Source of the DNA: Streptomyces lasiicapitis
GTDB lineage: Bacteria > Actinomycetota > Actinomycetes > Streptomycetales > Streptomycetaceae
Length of the DNA stretch: 64,000 nt
Reading direction: 5' to 3'
NCBI RefSeq assembly: GCF_014646335.1
Contig: NZ_BMNG01000013.1
Coordinates: 248,001-312,000, forward strand
Below the pieces are notes generated by a model. It was not told where the DNA came from, did not search any database, and was given only the letters and a program-made list of their open reading frames with translations. Position numbers and translations under genes: made by a program. Positions 25,224 to 34,300 of the stretch are shown piece after piece (the first letter of the stretch is position 1; every line of letters begins with the position of its first letter).

Positions 25224-25415
25224 ATGACCTATGACAGGTTGGTGTGCGCGAACTGCGCGGCGCCTGTGAGCGAGGGGCGCTGCCCCGTGTGCCGGGCCAA
25301 CCGGGAGCGGATGCAGCACGAGGGCCCCTTCGGCGGCCTCAGCCCCGCGGCCCTGATAGGGCTGCTGCTTGTGCTGATCGCGGCGATGGCCCTGCTGGCA
25401 CACCAGACCGCGTAG
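25224..25415 (+). CDS. Small zinc-ribbon membrane protein
   Basis: A 63-residue protein. Two CxxC knuckles (C8-A-N-C11 and C20-P-V-C23) should bind one zinc ion, followed by a conserved GPFGGLSPAALIGLLLVLIAAMALL membrane helix. The start is set by GGAGGAG seven to eight bases before the ATG at 25224; an in-frame ATG 18 bp upstream lacks such a site. Small proteins of this kind are recurrent but uncharacterised in Streptomyces. Divergent from ftsE. The shared hairpin at 25503-25537 ends the transcript. Confidence 0.8.
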   Translation: MTYDRLVCANCAAPVSEGRCPVCRANRERMQHEGPFGGLSPAALIGLLLVLIAAMALLAHQTA

Positions 25416-25502
25416 CCGTTGGGCACTGGGCCGCAGCGGCCCTCGGGGCACCGGAGCGATGACCTCCGAGCGGGCACACCCACAACGGACGCATGGCGCG
25501 CG

Positions 25503-25537
25503 GAAGGGCCCGGAGCCGATGAGGCTCCGGGCCCTTC
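25503..25537. terminator. Strong bidirectional terminator
   Basis: Perfect 15-bp inverted repeat GAAGGGCCCGGAGCC / GGCTCCGGGCCCTTC with a 5-nt loop. It lies between the convergent genes ending at 25415 and 25571. Confidence 0.88.
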
Positions 25538-25570
25538 GTCACGCTACGTAGCGCGCCACTGACCGTGAGG

Positions 25571-26251
25571 TCAGGCCGCGGCGCCGCGGTTGCCTGCCAG
25601 GCGCGGCAGGAAGCGGAAGCCGACGCCACCGGCGATCATGGTGGCGGCACCGATGATCAGGAAGGTGGTCTCGGTGGCACCCGTCTCGGCGAGCTCGCCG
25701 TCGTTCTTGCCGCTGCCGGTGTCGGAGACCCGCTCGACCGGCTTGGAGCCGGTGTCCTGCAGGCTGTCCTTGCCGCCCTGCTCGGCCGGGCCGGAGCCGC
25801 CGTCGGGGTCGGTGTCGTTGCCGCCGCTGCCGCCGCCGGTGCCGTTGTTGTTGTCGTCACCCGGGTCGGTGGGCTGGGTGGGCGGGTCCGAGGGCTCCGT
25901 GGGCGGGTCCGTCGGCTCGGTCGGCGGGTCCGTGGGCTCGGTGGGCGGGTCCGTCGGCTCCGTGGGCGGGTCGGTGGGCTCGGTGGGCGGGTCCGTCGGC
26001 TCGGTCGGCTCGTCGGTCGGCTCCGGAGGGTTGGTGGGCTCCTCCGGGTCGTCGGTCTCGTCGTCCCCGCCCGGCAGGTCGACGTCGACGCCGATGCCGT
26101 TCTCGTCGGCGGAGGCGCTCGCGCCGGTCCCGCCGAGCTCGACGCCGACGTCCAGGGCCGAGGCGGCGCCGGCGGCGGTCAGCGAGGCGCCGGCGGCGAT
26201 CACCGCGCCGGCGGCTATCCGCGCGATGCGGATCCGCGTCTTCTTCGTCAT
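25571..26251 (-). CDS. LAETG-anchored proline/threonine-rich surface protein
   Basis: A 226-residue cell-wall protein. Signal peptide (IARIAAGAVIAAGASLTAAGAASA), a short domain, then a stalk of about nine degenerate (T/S)DPPTEP repeats, an Asn/Gly/Asp-rich spacer and a sorting signal: LAETGA at about residue 190, a hydrophobic helix (FLIIGAATMIAGGVGFRFL) and a basic tail. LAxTG is the motif used by class E sortases of Streptomyces, as for chaplins. No ligand domain is recognised. It probably projects from peptidoglycan. Start: ATG at 26251 (MTKKTRIRIAR), with a G-run 11 bp upstream; a long upstream in-frame extension is not leader-like. Confidence 0.85.
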   Translation of the reverse strand: MTKKTRIRIARIAAGAVIAAGASLTAAGAASALDVGVELGGTGASASADENGIGVDVDLPGGDDETDDPEEPTNPPEPTDEPTEPTDPPTEPTDPPTEPTDPPTEPTDPPTEPTDPPTEPSDPPTQPTDPGDDNNNGTGGGSGGNDTDPDGGSGPAEQGGKDSLQDTGSKPVERVSDTGSGKNDGELAETGATETTFLIIGAATMIAGGVGFRFLPRLAGNRGAAA

Positions 26252-26514
26252 CTGGCTGCTACCCCCAGTAGCTGAATCGTCAGTGAGGCAGCGTCTCGGA
26301 CCGCGGTCGCGGGGTGGCTCTCGATCGGCCCCCCGGATCACACGCGCCCCAGAGATACGCATGCCGCCCGCTAGCCTTTCCAGTTTCCGAACCACCGTCA
26401 AGGTCGTTGCGGGCGCGATGCCCGTTATGGGGACAGTTGACCGGCGTACGGACATGCGACTGTGACGTAAAAGGCGCAAGAAGCCCACAAGAGGCCCGGG
26501 AAGGCCCAGAAACA
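26252..26514 (-). promoter_or_regulatory. Leader region of the LAETG protein gene
   Basis: About 260 bp without a supported gene. It should contain the promoter of the LAETG gene; an open frame continues through it but lacks coding character. No specific site is recognised. Confidence 0.3.
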
Positions 26515-26549
26515 GAGGCAACTGCCGCCCCGAGGGCGACAGTTGCCTC
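26515..26549 (-). terminator. prfB terminator
   Basis: Two-part hairpin: GAGGCAACTG / CAGTTGCCTC (10 bp) continued inside by CGCCC / GGGCG with one mismatch, loop CGA. It begins 39 bp past the prfB stop. Confidence 0.8.
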
Positions 26550-26587
26550 GCTGAATCTCGCTCAGCTTTGTCGACTTAGCGTCGAAA

Positions 26588-27694
26588 TTACTTCTCCTGC
26601 TGCTTGCGCCAGCGAATTCCGGCCTCCAGGAAGCCGTCGATCTCGCCGTTGAACACGGCCTCGGGGTTGCCGACTTCGAACTCCGTGCGCAGGTCCTTCA
26701 CCATCTGGTACGGGTGCAGGACGTACGAACGCATCTGGTTGCCCCAGGAGTTGCCGCCGTCACCCTTGAGGGCGTTCATCTTCGCCTGCTCCTCCTGGCG
26801 GCGGCGCTCGAGGAGCTTCGCCTGGAGGACGTTCATCGCGGTCGCCTTGTTCTGGATCTGCGAGCGCTCGTTCTGACAGGAGACGACGATGCCGGTGGGC
26901 AGGTGGGTCAGGCGGACCGCGGAGTCGGTCGTGTTGACGCCCTGGCCGCCGGGGCCCGAGGAGCGGTACACGTCGATGCGCAGCTCGCTCTCGTCGATCT
27001 CGATGTGGTCCGTCTGCTCGACGACCGGGAGGATCTCGACGCCCGCGAAGGACGTCTGACGGCGGCCCTGGTTGTCGAACGGCGAGATGCGCACCAGGCG
27101 GTGCGTGCCCTGCTCGACGGAGAGCGTGCCGTACGAATACGGGGCCTGGACGGCGAAGGTGGTCGACTTGATGCCGGCCTCTTCCGCGTACGACGTCTCG
27201 TAGAGCTCGGTCTTGTAGCCGTGGCGCTCCGCCCAGCGCAGGTACATCCGCTGGAGCTTCTCGGCGAAGTCGGAGGCGTCGACGCCGCCGGCCTCCGCGC
27301 GGATGGTGACGAGCGCCTCACGGGCGTCGTACTCCCCGGAGAGGAGGGTGCGGACCTCCATCTCGTCCAGCGCCTTCTTGACCGCGGTGAGCTCCGACTC
27401 GGCCTCCGCGCGGGTGTCCGGGTCGTCCTCCTCCTCGGCCATCTCGAAGAGGACGCCCAGATCGTCGATACGCCCGCGCAGCGCCTCGGCCTTCCTGACC
27501 TCCGCCTGGAGGTGGCTCAGCTTGCTGGTGATCTTCTGCGCTTCGTCCGGGTCGTCCCAGAGGGACGGCGCTGCCGCCTGCTCCTCGAGCACGGCGATGT
27601 CTGCCCTCAGCTTGTCGAGGTCCAGGACGGCCTCGATCGACTCCATGGTCGAGGAGAGGGACTTGAGCTCTTCGGATACATCGACGACTGCCAC
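26588..27694 (-). CDS. prfB: Peptide chain release factor 2
   Basis: A 368-residue class I release factor that reads UGA and UAA stop codons. The anticodon-mimic tripeptide SPF is present in RISPFDNQGRRQTSF and the catalytic GGQ in YRSSGPGGQGVNTTDSAVR. The N-terminal helical domain (EELKSLSSTMESIEAVLDLDKLRADIAVLE) is complete in one frame, so there is no programmed +1 frameshift with internal UGA as found in E. coli prfB. Start: ATG at 27694. The terminator at 26515-26549 ends the message. Confidence 0.97.
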   Translation of the reverse strand: MAVVDVSEELKSLSSTMESIEAVLDLDKLRADIAVLEEQAAAPSLWDDPDEAQKITSKLSHLQAEVRKAEALRGRIDDLGVLFEMAEEEDDPDTRAEAESELTAVKKALDEMEVRTLLSGEYDAREALVTIRAEAGGVDASDFAEKLQRMYLRWAERHGYKTELYETSYAEEAGIKSTTFAVQAPYSYGTLSVEQGTHRLVRISPFDNQGRRQTSFAGVEILPVVEQTDHIEIDESELRIDVYRSSGPGGQGVNTTDSAVRLTHLPTGIVVSCQNERSQIQNKATAMNVLQAKLLERRRQEEQAKMNALKGDGGNSWGNQMRSYVLHPYQMVKDLRTEFEVGNPEAVFNGEIDGFLEAGIRWRKQQEK

Positions 27695-27762
27695 GACTCC
27701 AGCCTAACGGCTGCGGCAAGCGGTGTTCTCCGGCGCCCGTGGGCTCGGCCTCGCCCCTGACC

Positions 27763-27829
27763 ATGGGGCTGCGCCCCTCTCCCCCCTTTCGGCGCTCCGC
27801 GCCTCGTCCTCAAACGCCGGACGGGCTGA
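27763..27829 (+). repeat. Dispersed intergenic repeat, copy A
   Basis: 67-bp element beginning ATGGGGCTGCGCCCCT and ending CAAACGCCGGACGGGCTGA. A near-identical copy in the same orientation is at 41059-41126. The first 16 bases are a short palindrome (GGGGCTGCGCCCC). It lies between prfB and pkaB. Confidence 0.85.
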
Positions 27830-27860
27830 TACGGCACACGCCCGGACGGGCCGAGTCGGC

Positions 27861-29099
27861 TCAGGGGACCGGCGGCGCCGAGTTCCTGTTGTCGGGGGCC
27901 GCTGGGTCCGCGTCGTCGCCCGACGTGGCGTACCAGGCGCCCGCGCCCACCGCCGCGGCGAGGACGACCCCGGCCACGCCGAGTGTGACCCTGCGGCGTC
28001 GCGCCGAGGCGCGGTGGCGGGCCGAGCCGGGGCGGACGGCTCCGGGGGTGCGCGGGGCCCGCGCGGTGCCCCTGGCGCCCCCGGCCAGCTCGTCGGGCGC
28101 GGGTACGCGCATGGAGGTGTGTGTGTCCCGGTTGGCGTCCGAGGGGGTGGCCCCGGGCACCAGGGGCACGGCGCCGCGCCGCGGGGGCTGCTCGCGCGGC
28201 TCCGGCGTCGTCTCCTCGTACGCCTCGTCGGCCTGGGCCTCCGCGTCCGGTTCGTCGACGTCCAGCGGCGGCATGCCCGCGAGGAGCGGGAGCTGCTCGC
28301 GCAGCCGGGCGGCCAGCTCGGAGGCGCGCAGGCGGGAGGCCGGGGCCTTGGCCAGGCACTGGACCATGAGCTGCCACAGCTCGTCCGGGATGCCCGGCAG
28401 CGGGACCACGGTCTCGGTGACGTGGCGGCGCAGGACCGCTCCGGGGTGGCCGCCGCCGAACGGCGTGAAGCCCGCGAGCAGCTCGTACAGGACGGTGGCG
28501 AGGGCGTAGATGTCGACGGCCGCGCGCGGGGGCAGCCCTTCGATGATCTCGGGGGCCAGGTAGTCCGGGGTGCCGATGATCTTCGTCGCGCGGGTGCGGC
28601 GCGGGGAGTCGATGAGCTTGGCGACGCCGAAGTCCGTGAGCAGGGCCGGGTGCGAGCCGCCGGGGCCGAGGGGGCCCTGCATGTCCAGGAGGACGTTCTC
28701 GGGCTTCACGTCGCGGTGCACGATCCCGGCGGCGTGCGCCGCGGCGAGGGCGTCGGCGACGTCCGCGACGATCGCGACGGCGGCCTCGGGGGCGAGCCGT
28801 CGCTCGCGCTCCAGGCGGGTGCGCAGGTCCGTGCCGCGTACGAGGTCCATCACGAGCGCGAGGTCGTTGCCGTCCACCACCAGGTCGTGGACGCCCACCA
28901 CGCGCGCGTGGTCGAGGCTGAGCAGGGCCGTGCGCTCCTGGACGAAGCGGCCGACGAGCTCCTGGTCGGACGCCAGGTCCTCGCGCAGCAGCTTGATGGC
29001 GACAGGACCTTCGGGTCCCTCGCCGAGCCACACCGTGCCGGCGCTGCCCCGTCCCAGAATCTGGTGGGCCGTGTACCGGCTGCCGATCTTCCGTCCCAA
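27861..29099 (-). CDS. pkaB: Membrane-anchored Ser/Thr protein kinase (PkaB-like)
   Basis: A 412-residue Hanks-type kinase. Kinase domain residues 8-260: glycine loop GRGSAGTVW, VAIKLL lysine, HRDVKPENVL catalytic loop, DFGVAKL and GTPDYLAPEI. A Pro/Glu-rich linker, a basic stretch and one membrane helix (VTLGVAGVVLAAAVGAGAWYA) near the C-terminus leave only a short extracellular tail and no PASTA repeats. Start: the TTG at 29099 has a clear TAGGAG site; a TTG 30 bp further upstream has none. Gene order prfB-pkaB-pkaA is that of S. coelicolor, from memory. Probable role: phosphorylation of cell-envelope or FHA proteins such as the neighbour at 31324. Confidence 0.85.
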   Translation of the reverse strand: MGRKIGSRYTAHQILGRGSAGTVWLGEGPEGPVAIKLLREDLASDQELVGRFVQERTALLSLDHARVVGVHDLVVDGNDLALVMDLVRGTDLRTRLERERRLAPEAAVAIVADVADALAAAHAAGIVHRDVKPENVLLDMQGPLGPGGSHPALLTDFGVAKLIDSPRRTRATKIIGTPDYLAPEIIEGLPPRAAVDIYALATVLYELLAGFTPFGGGHPGAVLRRHVTETVVPLPGIPDELWQLMVQCLAKAPASRLRASELAARLREQLPLLAGMPPLDVDEPDAEAQADEAYEETTPEPREQPPRRGAVPLVPGATPSDANRDTHTSMRVPAPDELAGGARGTARAPRTPGAVRPGSARHRASARRRRVTLGVAGVVLAAAVGAGAWYATSGDDADPAAPDNRNSAPPVP

Positions 29100-29205
29100 G
29101 ACTGCTCCTACGGATGTGTGTTGGCCCAAAACTACGCGGCCAGGGCGCCAACCATCACATCCACAGGGGAAATCACCCCGCAGGAGTCGACAAATCCACA
29201 GAGTC

Positions 29206-29232
29206 GGCCGGGTGCGACTGCCGCACCCGGCC
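29206..29232 (-). terminator. Terminator after pkaA
   Basis: Perfect 11-bp inverted repeat GGCCGGGTGCG / CGCACCCGGCC, 5-nt loop, starting 6 bp past the pkaA stop. It implies that pkaB has its own promoter or depends on read-through. Confidence 0.8.
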
Positions 29233-29237
29233 GGACG

Positions 29238-30857
29238 TCAGTTCCCGCCGACCTTGCTCGACCAGTCGGACACCGTGTTGTAGACGTCCTTGATCTGGTC
29301 CCAGTAGCTCTTCGTCGTGCCGATCCAGTCCTGGAGCGGGCTCAGCTCCCAGACCAGCCAGCTCGCGACGAACAGGATCACGAGGACGACCAGGCAGCCC
29401 TTGAGGCAGCCGAGGCCGGGGATCCGGGTCCGGTTCGGGTTCGGCTGCCGCTGGCGGCGCGGCTCCGGGGGCGCGGGCTGCGGCGGCGCGGGCTGCTGCG
29501 GCGGCTGGTACGGCTGCGGCGCGTACGGCTGGGGCTGCGGCTGCATCTGGCGCGGCTGCTGCGGCGGCTGGTACGGCTGCGGCTGGTGCTGCGGGGCGTA
29601 CGGCTGCGGCTGCTGGGGCTGCTGCGGGCGGGCCACCTGGCGCTGCGGGCGGCGGCGCAGCGGGTCCTGGCTCGGGTCCAGGTACTGCACCTGCGTCTGG
29701 TCGTTGCGGTCGCGGGCCGCGCGCATCTGGTTCTGCCAGGGGTGCGGCTCGTCGGGGTTGTTGCTGTTGCCGCCCTGGTTGTGGCCCACGGGTGGCATGA
29801 CGGCCGTGGGGTCGGCGTTCGGGCCCTGGGGGGCGCCGGTGTTCGGCATGACGCTGGTGGCGGCGTGCGGGTCGTACGCGCCCGCGTTGGTCGGCAGGAC
29901 CTGCGTGGGGTCGGCCGCGCCCTGGGTGTCGGGCACCGGCGCGGGCGACGGGTCGGGCATGAGGAGGGCGGCGACGCCCTCGGCGGCGGCGATCTGCGCG
30001 GCGTTCGCGTGCACCCCGATGCCGCCGGCGACGGCGCGCAGGCCGCGCGCCAGGTTCTCGGCGCTCGGGCGGTGGTCGGGGTCCTTGCTCAGGCAGCGCT
30101 CGATGACCGTCCACAGCGGGTCGGGCACGGTGGAGGGGCGGCGCGGCTCGGCGCTCAGGTGCTGGTGCAGGACTTCGAGGGCGGAGCCCCCGGAGAACGG
30201 CGGCCGGCCCGTGACCAGCTCGTACAGCAGGATGCCCGCGCCGTAGATGTCGACGGCGCTCGTCTGCGGGCGGCCCTCGGCGGACTCCGGCGCGACGTAC
30301 GCGGGCGTGCCGACGAACTCCTGGGTGCGGGTCAGGCCCGGGGAGTCGGCGAGGCGGGCGATGCCGAAGTCCGTGAGCATCGGGTGCATGCCCTCGGCGT
30401 CCTGCTTGACCAGGACGTTCGCGGGCTTCAGGTCGCGGTGCACGACGCCGTCGGCGTGGCTCGCGGCCAGCGCGTCGGCGATCTGGGCGGTCAGCAGGGC
30501 CGCCGCGGCGGGCGTGAACGGGCCGTTCTCGCGCAGGTACTTGTGCAGGTCGGGGCCGTCGATCAGGTCCATCACGAGCGCGAGCAGATCGCCCTCGACG
30601 ACCAGGTCGCGGGTCCGCACGATGTTCGGGTGCGTCAGCCTGAGCAGGACGGAGCGCTCCCTCAGGAAGCGCATCACCACGTCCGGGTCGTTGGCGAGCT
30701 CCTCCTTGAGGACCTTGATCGCGACGGTCTCGCCGGGCTGGCCGGGCACGGCGGCCTCGGCCCCCGCGGTCTCCCGCTGGCGGGCTCGCCAGACGGTGCC
30801 CGTGGCGCCGCGCCCGAGCGGCTCCTCGAGCAGGTACTTGCTGCCTACCGGCCGCAC
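29238..30857 (-). CDS. pkaA: Membrane-anchored Ser/Thr protein kinase (PkaA-like)
   Basis: A 539-residue Hanks-type kinase. Kinase domain residues 8-275 with GRGATGTVW, VAIKVLKEEL, HRDLKPANVLV, DFGIARL and GTPAYVAPES; a 12-residue insert lies between the glycine loop and the VAIK lysine. A 200-residue linker rich in Asn/Pro/Gln follows, with repeated PQPYQPPQQP blocks, then a helix (LGCLKGCLVVLVILFVASWLVW) and about 40 extracytoplasmic residues. Start: GTG at 30857 with GGGAG eight bases upstream. Size and order match S. coelicolor PkaA. It is divergent from the FHA/ATPase gene, a plausible substrate. Confidence 0.88.
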   Translation of the reverse strand: MRPVGSKYLLEEPLGRGATGTVWRARQRETAGAEAAVPGQPGETVAIKVLKEELANDPDVVMRFLRERSVLLRLTHPNIVRTRDLVVEGDLLALVMDLIDGPDLHKYLRENGPFTPAAAALLTAQIADALAASHADGVVHRDLKPANVLVKQDAEGMHPMLTDFGIARLADSPGLTRTQEFVGTPAYVAPESAEGRPQTSAVDIYGAGILLYELVTGRPPFSGGSALEVLHQHLSAEPRRPSTVPDPLWTVIERCLSKDPDHRPSAENLARGLRAVAGGIGVHANAAQIAAAEGVAALLMPDPSPAPVPDTQGAADPTQVLPTNAGAYDPHAATSVMPNTGAPQGPNADPTAVMPPVGHNQGGNSNNPDEPHPWQNQMRAARDRNDQTQVQYLDPSQDPLRRRPQRQVARPQQPQQPQPYAPQHQPQPYQPPQQPRQMQPQPQPYAPQPYQPPQQPAPPQPAPPEPRRQRQPNPNRTRIPGLGCLKGCLVVLVILFVASWLVWELSPLQDWIGTTKSYWDQIKDVYNTVSDWSSKVGGN

Positions 30858-31323
30858 GTCATGCGCTCCCTGCTGGTCTGATCGGTCGCTGGTCCGTTGG
30901 TTTCGTTCCGACCCACTGTAGTGCCGCCGAACGGGCCATCAGCCGACGATCTTGAGCCCACTTGGGAGTGGAACCGGCCGCACTGCGGACCTTTGTTCGG
31001 AGGGAAGACGCGCGACCAGCGCGGTTGGTTGCCGATGCCGCCGGAACCGTCCCGGAAACGGACTTTGGTCCCGGTCTCCGGCCGGGCTCGCGTGGCCATG
31101 ACCGTCCACATCGGTCCGAGCAGGCACTTCGCAGGCACTTTGCGGGCACTTTTCCGAGCAGAGCCGACCAATCAAGATCACTTACGGGTGGGGGGCGGGC
31201 GTGTTGTCAGTGGCAGGTGCGAGGATGCTTTCCGTACTGGCCGACGTGCCCGTGTGCGGTGGGGGGAATCACAGCGCGAGTCCCCGTGCCGGGCGCCCAG
31301 CGCAGAAGGGACCGCTGACGGCG
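30858..31323. promoter_or_regulatory. Divergent intergenic region of pkaA and the FHA/ATPase gene
   Basis: 466 bp without a supported gene; the open frames that cross it have no coding bias. It holds both promoters and a run of three 11-bp direct repeats (31120-31152). Confidence 0.5.
31120..31152. repeat. Three 11-bp direct repeats (GC(A/G)GGCACTT(C/T))
   Basis: Head-to-tail units at 31120-31130, 31131-31141 and 31142-31152. The spacing of about one helical turn would place a bound protein on one DNA face. Confidence 0.8.
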
Positions 31324-34300
31324 ATGCAGATCCGGCTGACCGTCCTCGGGCCGCGTGGCGGCCAGACCGAGCCGGGGGGACGCCCCGCGGCGGCCTGCGA
31401 CGTGCTGGTCACCGCCCCCGCCGGGACCGCGCTCGCCGCGGTCGCCTCCGGCCTGGCCGCGTCCGTCGCCGCGGGCGACGGGCCCACGGTTTTGTACGCG
31501 CAGTCCGACCGCCTCGACCTCCAGCGCTGCACGCTCGGCGAGCCGCCCCTGGTCGACGGCGCCGTGCTGTCCGTCGGCACCCCCGCCGAGCCCGGCCCCG
31601 AGCTGGCCGACGCCGCCACCCGGCTGCACGTGGTCGCCGGGCCCGACGCGGGCGGTGTGCACCTGCTGCACGGCGGCCAGATCCGCGTCGGCCGCTCCGC
31701 GTCGGCCGACGTGCCCCTGGACGACCCGGACGTGTCCCGGCTGCACTGCGCCGTCACCCTCGACCCGGACGGCCGCGTCACGGTCACGGACCTCGGCTCC
31801 ACGAACGGCACGACGGTCGACGGCCGCACGGTGTCCGCCCGCCCCGTCCGCCTCGCCTCCGGCTCGCTGCTGCGCATCGGTGAGTCGGTGCTCCGCCTCA
31901 CCACGGGCGCCGGTGCGGAGGTGGCGCCGCTGCCCAGCGCTCCCGACGGGGAGGGGCATGTCCGGGTGCGGGTCGCCGGGGCCTCGGCCGGTGCGGAGGC
32001 CGGGGTGCGGGTGGGGGATGTGCCCGGGCCTCGGGTGGGGGGTTCCGGGGCGGCCGAGAGGTCGGGGGGTTTCGGCGGTCCGGGTGCACCGGACGGTGCC
32101 GGTACCCCTGGCGGGGGCGGCGGTCTCGACACTTCGGGCGCTCCGGCGGCCCCGGGACAGGGGTTCCAGCAGGCCCTGGGCAGCGCGACGCAGCACTCGT
32201 ACGGCTCGGCGGACTGGGGTTCGGCGGGGGGCAGTGGTGTGGGGCCCGACGGGTCCGGGCGTTCGGGAGGGCAAGGGGACCAGGGAGGCCAGGGAGGCCA
32301 GGGAGGCTCCGCTGCTTCAGCGGGTCCGGGTGGCGTCCCGCAGGCTTCCGCGGCCGCAGCGGTCCCGGGAGCGCCGGATGCCCCGGTGGGCCCGGCGGCT
32401 CCTGCAGCCCCCGGAGCCTCGGGGGCCACACCAGCCGTACGAGCCTCGCAAGCCCCACAGGAGTCGTACTCCCCGTACGCCGCACAGGCTCCGCAGGACT
32501 CACAAGCCCAGCACGCGCCTCAGGCCTCACACGCCTCGCAGGCCCAGCATGCCCCGCGGGACCCACAAGACCCGCACGCCCCGCACTCCCCCGAAGCTCC
32601 CGTCGTGCCCGCGCAGGGTGGTGTGCCCGAGCAGGAGCGGCATCGGGTGGGGACGCCGCCTCGGGGTACGGCCGTGCCGCGTGGGGTGCGCAAACGCGGT
32701 GGGCTCTCCGCGTGGGCGCGGCGGCTGGCCGGTGGGCGGAGCGAGGAGACGGAGCGGGAGCACGCCGCGTACGACGAGACGTACGACGGACCCCGGGACG
32801 TCGAGGCGTACGAGACGTACGAAGGGGGACGGCCCGGAGCGCCGGGCGAGGGCGCGGGTGACGCGGGGGCGCGTGTGCCCGAGGCGTGGCCCGACGCGGC
32901 GGCGCTGCTCCTGACGGCGCTCGGGCCGGGGACGCGGCTCTGGGAGCGCGACCCCGGGCACCCGGAGGCGCTGGCCGTGCGGCTCGGCACGGTGGACCGG
33001 GCCGCTCCGGACGCGTCCGGGCTGCTGCCCGCCGTGCCCGTGACGGTGAGCCTGCGGGAGGCGGGGTCGCTCGGGCTCGCCGGGCCGCGCGAACGGCTCG
33101 CGGGGCTTGCCAGGTCGGTGCTCGCGCAGTTGGCGGCGCTGCACTCGCCGGCCGCGCTGGAGATCGTCCTGATCAGCACGGACCGTACGCGTACGCCGCG
33201 GGAGCGGGCCGACGAGTGGTCCTGGCTGGGCTGGCTGCCGCATGTGCGGCCGGGCCACGGGCAGGACTGCCGGCTGCTGCTCGCCTACGACAGGGACCAG
33301 GCGGCGGCCCGCGCGGGTGAGCTGTTGCGCCGTCTGGACGAGCCGGAGTCCGGTGAACAGGGCTTCTCCGTAGGGCAGTTGGACGGCTCCGCCGAGGGCG
33401 TGGCGACGGACGGGCCGCGGACGGTGGTGGTCGTGGACGGCGACCCCGGCTCGGCCGGGCTGCGGGAGGCGGCCATGCGGCTCGCGCGCGAGGGGGCGCG
33501 GGCCGGGATCCATGTGGTGTGCCTGGCCGAGACGGCGGCGGCCTCGCCCTCCTCGCCGGTGACGGACACGTACGAGGCGGCGTGCGAGGTGTCGCCCGCG
33601 TTCCGCGCGTGCGGGGCGGCGGCGCTGCTCAGCGGGGACGTGGCGACGGCGCTGCGGGTGCTGCGCACGGCGGACGGGCGGCCCGCGGGGCACGGCACGG
33701 TCGCGGTGGTGGACGCGGTGTCGGCGGCGTGGGCGCAGCGGTTCGCGCGGGCGCTGGCGCCGTTGCGGCCCGACGCGGTGGGCGGCGGGCACGCGCGCGT
33801 GGCGGCTCCGTTGCCCCAAGCGGCGCGGCTTCTGGACGAGTTGGGGCTTGCGCGGGCCACGCCCGCGTCGCTGATGGCGCGGTGGGCTGCCGCCGCGGAC
33901 GACGCCCAGGCGCTGGGCGGGCGGGCCTGGGCGGTCCTCGGCGCGGGCGCGCGCGGGCCTGTCGTCGTGGACCTCGTGGCGGACGGGCCGCATCTGCTGG
34001 TGGAGGGCCCTTCGGGGAGCGGGCGTACGGAGTTGCTGCGGTCGGTCGCGGCGTCCCTCGCGGCGGCGGAGCGGCCGGACCGGCTCGGGATCGTGCTGAT
34101 CGACGGGCGGGACGGCGGGACGGGCGGGGGCGCGGGTTCCGGGGTCGGTGGCGGGGCAGGTGCGGTTGCCGGGGCCGGGGAGCGGTCGGGGGACGGGTTG
34201 CGGGCCTGTACGGAGCTGCCTCACGTCACGACTCACCTGGCCGCCAACGACCCTGTCCGGATGCGGGAGTTCGCCCAGTCGCTGTCGGCGGAGCTGAAGC

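Noticed and set aside
26588..27694. Programmed frameshift in prfB
   Set aside because: The frame is continuous from a good ATG with the full N-terminal domain; no internal UGA slippage site is seen.
27723..30881. A 1052-codon plus-strand open frame
   Set aside because: Antisense shadow of the two kinase genes; no family features.
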